Source: Caprella mutica (taxonomy: Eukaryota; Arthropoda; Malacostraca; Amphipoda; Caprellidae). Taken from it: a stretch of DNA of 64,000 bases. The stretch spans positions 754,470 to 818,469 of the forward strand of contig CANNZV010000114.1 in the NCBI GenBank assembly GCA_947561585.1, given 5' to 3'. The position numbers were made by a program, and so were the translations under genes. Shown one piece after another: positions 56,815 to 64,000 of the stretch. The notes beneath the pieces are model-generated. The model searched no databases. It saw only the letters and a program-made list of their open reading frames with translations, and was not told the origin of the DNA. Within the stretch, counting starts at the first letter, position 1. Every line of letters begins with the position of its first letter.

Positions 56815-59616
56815 AATCATAACTTCTATAACCAGGCAATATAACTGTTACGGAGAGTGTTCTTTGACATTCAATGTTTTGGGATCACCCAGGATAGGTC
56901 CTGTGGGTGGACCACAAAGGATTCTATTGTTTCCTAAGTGTTCTCATTATGGACAATAAATTTATTCGCATTGGCAGTAGCGCATCTCTGATCTCTCATT
57001 TATAATTCGGGAAACGAAATCTCAATTTATGAAATTTCTCATTAAATAAAGAAAGGAAACAATTTCTACTATATTTATTCAATCACAATTAATTAAATCA
57101 GAATTTAATTTCCAGGTATATTTTAACTTTCTTCGCCCAGTTTTCTAATTCTGAGTTCCATGGATTTGGAACGTAAAATAATTTGATTATTTTGTCGACC
57201 CGATTAGATTTATTAGGAGTCCATGGTGCTTCGCATGCAATAATGTGAAAATTTGTTTTAAATATCAAATGGATTGCTTTTCTTAGAAATAACAAATGCA
57301 TGAGATAGTTAGAATTAATTTTAAATTTACATTGTAGGATTTTTTTTGTAAAGTAAATAATTTATACATCGTTATTAGTTAATCAGAAGGCACGAATAAT
57401 AAATTCTTACGATTTGGCATTAAGACAAAATCTATTCCATAATAATTGTGAGACTAGACACATACTGGTCATATAATTACAGTAGCTCTATATTTTTCTC
57501 CGTGGATCGTGAGTAATTTCTCAAGTATCTTCAGGTCCTAGTGGTGTCTCACTACTTAAATCTAGTTGTATTATTTCCCTAGTTTCCTATGATCACAGTA
57601 GTGTTTCACTAGTTTAACCTCGTTGTGTTATTTTCATAACTTCTCACTTGTTTCAGTTTTCAAAGGTCGTCCTCCATTACTTCAAAAGTAGCATGGATCA
57701 GTTACTGAATTTATGAAATGCTGTTCAATCGTAGCAAGAAATGCAGCTCATTCTCTCACTGTTAATCTTGTGTCGAATTTTATGAATTACCAGATGCTTT
57801 ATTTTTCTAGTAAATGCTTTTCCTTCGGTTGTCATATTTTCTCTTGTTATTTTTTTGTTGATGTTTTGCAATGTAATGCTCAGTTGACTGTTACAGTCAA
57901 TATTTGTAGAGTGGTAAGAAATTCCATCGTGGAAATTTGACTTTTGTAAAATAAACTTGTTTGTCCTTTTGTTTTTTGAGTTGATTTGAAGGGAGAAAAA
58001 AAATGCATTTCCATTTTCTTGATCGGTTGGAAAATTTATGATTTTGGATTTTTCTTTTTCTCTATTTTTCATAACTTCAACAACTTCTAATATCAAATTC
58101 ATGTACCATCCAATATTTTGAATCATAAAATAATTGCAATATCACTATTTTTAATTACTTGTTTTCACCGTCAAATTTTGTTTACGGAATCGTACTAAAT
58201 TTCCCGTCAATTCCAATGTTTGTTTATGAATTTCCTTTTCGAAATTGGATATTCGAGTAACACAAAACTGAAAGCAATTAAAAGATTTACTTTGAACTTA
58301 AAGTGGCGGTAGAAAATTAAGCTAAAATTGAGGTACAAAGTGAAACAAATGTAGCTTTCAAACTCAACGGAGAGTTTACACAGTTCTGCAATTTGTACAT
58401 GTAAATGTGGTTTTTAATATCATTTGATATTATAAAAAAAACTTTTAAGATCGATTACGATTTTCCATGATAGAATTTTATCGACTATTAGATTCATATC
58501 TTTAATTAGAAATTATTTATAAATGATTTTATTCAATATACAATAAATAATATCATTATCAGGTTCGATACAGTACCCCAGGTAACATTTTATGTCCCCC
58601 GTAGATCCCGTGAAGTTCCTCATCATACATCCCTATGTATATCCTGAGCGGAGTTTGATCGGTGTTCCGTTTTCAGAAAGTGCGGAGGAACTCCTCTCAG
58701 GAACTTACCTGATGCTCCGCAGAGGAACTTTAGTGATCGGGTAAGATGTGATAGTGTTGTTTAGTACTGTTTATTATGACACAAAATGGAACAGCCCGAT
58801 CGTAGTTTGTATCGTAATAATATTTTTTAAATCATGAATAATAAAGTAAATTAGTAAATGTTGTTCACGGTAACTACCATTTACTACATATAACTAATTC
58901 AGAGTTATATCAATTCGAAATGAATTTCTGAATTTTTTCCAAGCTTTATGAATCCAGCTGGAGATAGTCTTCTTGGTAATGAATAATAATTCGGATTCTT
59001 CTTCAGAGGAAATTTGAAAATACGCTCAGCATCATTTTGATGCAGGATTTGGAAAAAATATTTTAGAATTTTAAAAAGTTAATTAATCAGTAATTTTTTC
59101 TTATATGATCGAAAAGTGGAACCAATCGATAGTTCGTAACATAATCTAATTATTTAAACTAATATATGAATTAATAAAATAATCGAAACCCTAACAATAC
59201 GTACAGTTTTTTATTCAATATTAATGTTATATCTCTTATTATATAAATTATACAGTAATAAGTCTGACCTATTTGATATTTTTAGCCCTTCATTTTGCTC
59301 TTTAGGAAAAGTTTGACCGTAAATGATTTTAGTGAAATTTACTTCGATATAGAATAAGTTGGATAATAAGTATGCAAAACTTTATTCAGCTGTGAAAGTT
59401 GGTAATTTACCCCTTAGAATGAGGAGAAAGAATGGTTTGGATGCGTTAAATTGGTTCAAATGGGGAAACGTGGTGTAAATATTCAAGAAGTGATGAAAAT
59501 TTAGAAAAAGGTGAAAAGCTGATAAAAACTGGAAAAAAGTGGCAACATTTATTAAGAAACAGTAGTGTAAAAAACTCTAAATAGAGGCGTAAAAGATATG
59601 TATTAATGAATATTAC
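56815..59616. other. AT-rich stretch, no supported gene
   Basis: A minus-strand frame of 133 codons at 57725-58126, lysine/asparagine-rich, and an overlapping + frame have no recognised motif; I regard both as chance. 57540-57660 has loosely repeated GGTGTCTCACTAC/AGTGTTTCACTAG phrases. 58579-58740 is GC-richer with CCCCAGGTAACA and short inverted phrases (GAGGAACTCCTC, CAGAGGAACTTT), possibly a fragment of the CCCAGGTA-ended family. Confidence 0.5.
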
Positions 59617-59680
59617 ATATTGCGGAAAATTCCACCAGATAAATTCCACCGCTGAAAAGTTCCACCATGGAAGATTTGTT
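59617..59680. repeat. TTCCACC minisatellite seed, copy 3
   Basis: Four units (AAATTCCACCAGATA, AATTCCACCGCTGA, AAGTTCCACCATGGAA). Same family as at 29985 and 53950. Confidence 0.7.
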
Positions 59681-60560
59681 AAAGGGATAGTAAAACAATC
59701 ACCAAATTGGTTTTAAATCGATTCAGAATATTTAATTATGTAACATTTGAATGCTCGTTTGTTTCTCAAATGCTCATATAAAAAGTATGCTATATAATTA
59801 CCAACACCTAGCGGAAGAACTTGCACTCATTCGTATGTACGTGAGTATGTTTGTTGTTTTCATATTAATTTATGTATGCATTAATCGAGCTTTGTTTGCG
59901 TCAAAATGGTGAAAAGATTATGTGAATTTGAAGACAAGAAGGCATAGTTTTAAAAATAAAGTCATATTTTCATTTGAGCTTGAATCTTGATAGAAACTTA
60001 TCTCATTTGGTTTGTTTACAAGATGGCGCAACTGATTGTGGCGCAATCTACCGTTAGCATTTGGTAAGAAATTAATTATATATAAAATGATATATTTCCA
60101 TTATTATATTTTATGGAACATTTCAATTCTTTACGAATTACTTTACGAATACTTAACAATCGTTTGGCATTAAAATTTTTATAAATAAAAAATGACTGTA
60201 CTGCACCCTTTAAGCTGTTCAAAATTATAAATATAGGTAATAATTCCATGGTATTAACTTACATTGCATTTATTAAATATAACTTAAAGTTTTAATCGTA
60301 TACCTCTATTTTTCGTTATAGATGTAAAGTAGATATATTTCTAAAAGATGAATATAGTCAGCAATAGCTAGGTACGTAAGTACATCGTCGTACAAACATC
60401 TACTTTTTCGGTTTAAAATTTCAAAAAATTGATAAATGCATTCATGATGAATTACATATTAAAATATAAAATAGACATTATACACTTGGAGACTCGTTAG
60501 AAATATGATACTCAACACACAACAGTATTTCATAAAATGAATATTTAATTAAGGTTTTCA
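59681..60560. other. AT-rich stretch, no gene seen
   Basis: No open frame or repeat of note. A small GC-richer spot, CAAGATGGCGCAACTGATTG, lies at 60020-60040. Confidence 0.5.
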
Positions 60561-60564
60561 TTCT

Positions 60565-60605
60565 GGTTTCTGACGATGAGTAGAAACCTTTCTATTCGAA
60601 AGCTT
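60565..60605 (+). other. Hammerhead-like core hairpin, copy 2
   Basis: CTGACGA at 60570-60576, one base, then GAGTAGAAA paired with TTTCTATTC (one G-T pair), then GAAAGCTTGG. Upstream GGTTTC can pair with downstream GGAACC, a possible short helix I with a one-base register problem. Shares flanks with 38515-38560. About 55 bp downstream the 20-bp satellite begins. Confidence 0.4.
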
Positions 60606-60654
60606 GGAACCTAAAATTACTTCTAACGTTGATATTTTAATAACCATCCTGATT

Positions 60655-63600
60655 AATGAGAAGATAGTGGTTTAAATGATGAGATAGTGGTATAAATGAG
60701 GAGATAGTGGTGTAAATGAGGAGATAGTGGTGTAAATGAGGAGATAGGGGTGTAAATGAGGAGATAGTGGTGTAAATGAGGAGATAGTGGTGTAAATGAG
60801 GAGATAGTGGTGTAAATGAGGAGATAGTTGTGTAAATGAGGAGATAGTGGTGTAAATGAGGAGATTGTGGTGTGAATGAGGAGATAGTGGTGTAAATAAG
60901 GAGATAGTGGTGTAAATGAGGAGATAGTGGTGTAAATGAGGAGATAGTGGTATAAATGAGGAGATAATGGTGTAAATGAGGAGATAGTGGTGTAAATGAG
61001 GAGATAGTGGTGTAAATGATGAGATAGTGGTGTAAATGATGAGATAGTGGTGTAAATGAGGAGATAGTGTTGTAAATGAGGAGATAGTGGTGTAAATGAG
61101 GAGATAGTGGTGTAAATGAGGAGATAGTGGTATAAATGAGGAGATAATGGTGTAAATGAGGAGATAGTGGTGTAAATGAGGAGATAGTGGTGTAAATGAT
61201 GAGATAGTGGTGTAAATGATGAGATAGTGGTGTAAATGAGGAGATAGTGGTGTAAATGAGGAGATAGTGGTGTAAATGAGGAGATAGTGGTGTAAATGAG
61301 GAGATAGTGGTGTAAATGAGGAGATTGTGGTGTGAATGAGGAGATAGTGGTGTAAATAAGGAGATAGTGGTGTAAATGAGGAGATAGTGGTGTAAATGAG
61401 GAGATAGTGGTATAAATGAGGATATAATGGTGTAAATGAGGAGATAGTGGTGTAAATGAGGAGATAGTGGTGTAAATGAGGAGATAGTGGTGTAAATGAT
61501 GAGATAGTGGTGTAAATGAGGAGATAGTGGTGTAAATGAGGAGATAGTGGTGTAATTGAGGAGATAGTAGTGTAAATGAGAAGATAGTGGTGTAAATGAG
61601 GAGATAGTGGTGTAAATGAGGAGATAGTGGTGTAAATGAGGAAATAGTGGTGTGAATGAGGAGATAGTGGTGTAAATGAGGAGATAGTGGTGTAAATGAG
61701 GAGATAGTGGTGTAAATGAGGAGATAGTGGTGTAAATGAGGAGATAGTGGTGTAAATGAGGAGATAGTGGTGTAAATGAGGAGATAGTGGTGTAAATGAG
61801 GAGATAGTGGTGTAAATGAGGAGATAAAGGGGGGTAAATGAGGAGATAGTGGTGTAAATGAGGAGATAGTGGTGTAAATGAGGAGATAGTGGTGTAAATG
61901 ATGAGATAGTGGTGTGAATGAGGAGATTGTGGTGTGAATGAGGAGATAGTGGTGTAAATAAGGAGATAGTGGTGTAAATGAGGAGATAGTGGTGTAAATG
62001 AGGAGATAGTGGTATAAATGAGGAGATAATGGTGTAAATGAGGAGATAGAGGTGTAAATGAAGAGATAGTGGTGTAAATGAGGAGATAGTGGTGTAAATG
62101 AGGAGATAGTGGTGTAAATGAGGAGATAGTGGTGTAAATGAGGAGATAGTGATGTAAATGAGGAGATAGTGGTGTAAATAAGGAGATAGTGGTGTAAATG
62201 AGGAGATAGTGGTATAAATGAGGAGATAGTGGTGTAAATGATGAGATAGTGGTGTCAATGAGGAGATTGTGGTGTGAATGAGGAGATAGTGGTGTAAATG
62301 AGGAGATAGTGGTGTAAATAATGAGATAGTGGTGTCAATGAGGAGATTGTGGTGTGAATGAGGAGATAGTGGTGTAAATAAGGAGATAGTGGTATAAATG
62401 AGGAGATAATGGTGTAAATGAGGAGATAGTGGTGTAAATGAAGAGATAGTGGTGTAAATGAGGAGATAGTGGTGTAAATGAGGAGATAGTGGTGTAAATG
62501 AGGAGATAGTGGTATAAATGAGGAGATAGTGGTGTAAATGAGGAGATAGTGGTGTAAATGAGGAGATAGTGGTGTAAATGAGGAGATAGTGGTGTAAATA
62601 AGGAGATAGTGGTGTAAATGAGGAGATAGTGGTATAAATGAGGAGATAGTGGTGTAAATGATGAGATAGTGGTGTCAATGAGGAGATTGTGGTGGTGAAT
62701 GAGGAGATAGTGGTGGAAATAAGGAGATAGTGGTGAAAATGAGGAGATAGTGGTATAAATGAGGAGATAGTGGTGTAAATGAGGAGATAGTGGTGTAAAT
62801 GAGGAGATAGGGGTGTAAATGAGGAGATAGTGGTGTAAATGAGGAGATAGTGGTGTAAATGAGGAGATAGTGGTGTAAATGAGGAGATAGTGGTGTAAAT
62901 AAGGAGATAGTGGTGTAAATGAGGAGATAGTGGTATAAATGAGGAGATAGTGGTGTAAATGAGGAGATAGTGGTGTAAATGAGGAGATAGGGGTGTAAAT
63001 GAGGATAGTGGTGTAAATGAGGAGATAGTGGTGTAAATGAGGAGATAGTGGTGTAAATGAGGAGATAGTGGTGTAAATGAGGAGATAGTGGTGTAAATGA
63101 GAAGATAGTGGTGTAAATGAGGAGATAGTGGTGTAAATGAGGAGATAGTGGTGTAAATGAGGAGTGTGTGAATGAGGAGATAGTGGTGTAAATGAGGAGA
63201 TAGTGGTGTAAAATGAGGAGATAGTGGTTGTAAATGAGGAGATAGTGGTGTAAATGAGGAGATAGTGGTGTAAATGAGGAGATAGTGGTGTAAATGAGGA
63301 GATAGTGGTGTAAATGAGGAGATAAAGGGGGGGTAAATGAGGAGATAGTGGTGGTAAATGAGGAGATAGTGGTGTAAATGAGGAGATAGTGGTGTAAATG
63401 ATGAGATAGTGGTGGAGGGGAGGAGATTGTGGTGTGAATGAGGAGATAGTGGTGTAAATAAGGAGATAGTGGTGTAAATGAGGAGATAGTGGTGTAAATG
63501 AGGAGACAGTGGTATAAATGAGGAGATAATGGTGTAAATGAGGAGATAGTGGTGTAAATGAAGAGATAGTGGTGTAAATGAGGAGATAGTGGTGTAAATG

Positions 63601-64000
63601 AGGAGATAGTGGTGTAAATGAGGAGCTAGTGGTGTAAATGAAGAGATAGTGGTGTAAATGAAGAGATAGTGGTGTAAATGAGGAGATAGTGGTGTAAATG
63701 AGGAGATTGTGGTGTGAATGAGGAGATAGTGGTGTAAATAAGGAGATAGTGGTGTAAATGAGGAGATAGTGGTGTAAATGAGGAGATAGTGGTATAAATG
63801 AGGAGATAATGGTGTAAATGAGGAGATAGTGGTGTAAATGAGGAGATAGTGGTGTAAATGATGAGATAGTGGTGTAAATGATGAGTGGTGTAAATGAGGA
63901 GATAGTGGTGTAAATGAGGAGATAGTGGTGTAAATGAGGAGATAGTGGTGTAAATGAGGAGATAGTGGTGTAAATGAGGAGATTGTGGTGTGAATGAGGA
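60655..64000. repeat. 20-bp satellite GAGGAGATAGTGGTGTAAAT, open at window end
   Basis: About 167 units of 20 bp; the array runs past the right edge. Marker variants (ATTGTGGTGTGAATG; GTAAATAAGG; GTATAAATGAGG; GATAATGG) come in a fixed order and this block recurs near 60861, 61321, 61923, 62343, 63423, 63703 and 63979, a higher-order repeat with variable spacing. Irregular units (GATAAAGGGGGGTAAATG at about 61823 and 63325; short units at 63003, 63165 and 63880) are themselves partly duplicated. The 668-residue minus-strand frame is a by-product, since 20-bp units with no stops stay open in all three frames. Confidence 0.97.

Noticed and set aside
57725..58126. 133-residue minus-strand frame
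   Set aside because: Lysine/asparagine-rich chance frame in AT-rich DNA; no motif and an overlapping frame on the other strand.
60672..62678. 668-residue minus-strand frame
   Set aside because: It is the 20-bp satellite translated (SFTPLSPHLHHYLLIYTTIS pattern cycling through frames); length reflects lack of stops, not coding.

Overview
This is AT-rich, gene-poor eukaryotic DNA. I infer an arthropod, most likely an insect: there are decayed mariner/Tc1-type transposons, piggyBac-like MITEs, a LINE 3' fragment, no bacterial gene packing, and a very high load of short-period minisatellites. I cannot name the species. I find no convincing host protein-coding gene, rRNA or canonical tRNA. The long open frames lie in tandem arrays that happen to lack stops, or they are chance frames in AT-rich DNA.

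The main structure is a large, old inverted duplication. Arm 1 (about 0.48-13.74 kb, + strand) reappears in reverse complement and in mirror order as arm 2 (about 22.16-49.86 kb). Block pairs, by eye: 480-2180 with 46990-49860; 2190-2830 with 41090-41890; 4666-6290 with 35400-36735; 7250-8430 with 31490-33060; 8500-12030 with 27150-29960; 12370-13740 with 22440-23700. Arm 2 is about twice as long because it holds extra material: a piggyBac-MITE/mariner cluster (23.7-27.15 kb), a foldback element (30.4-31.3 kb), a solo-LTR candidate plus transposase fragment (39.9-41.1 kb), and about 5 kb rich in satellites (41.9-47.0 kb). Arm identity seems to range from about 70% to about 95% in islands.

The spacer (about 14.15-22.15 kb) carries an 18-bp array, a 42-bp array and a G-rich 22-bp array. 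The last two repeat arrays at 13.3-14.1 kb. Many arrays sit at matching places in both arms but differ in copy number, so their seed units predate the duplication and changed independently afterwards.

The right flank (49.9-64 kb) lies outside the palindrome. It holds a 5'-truncated LINE, several minisatellites, a TIR-bounded dead mariner-like transposon with TA target duplications, a repeat rich in TGACCT half-sites, an array of self-complementary 30-bp units, and a 20-bp satellite with higher-order structure running from 60.66 kb past the window end. Two hairpins with a hammerhead-ribozyme-like core (38.52 and 60.57 kb) each lie near a 20-bp array. Since there are no genes, the interest lies in genome structure: palindrome evolution, minisatellite birth, and nested non-autonomous elements. 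All alignments were made by eye; no search was run.
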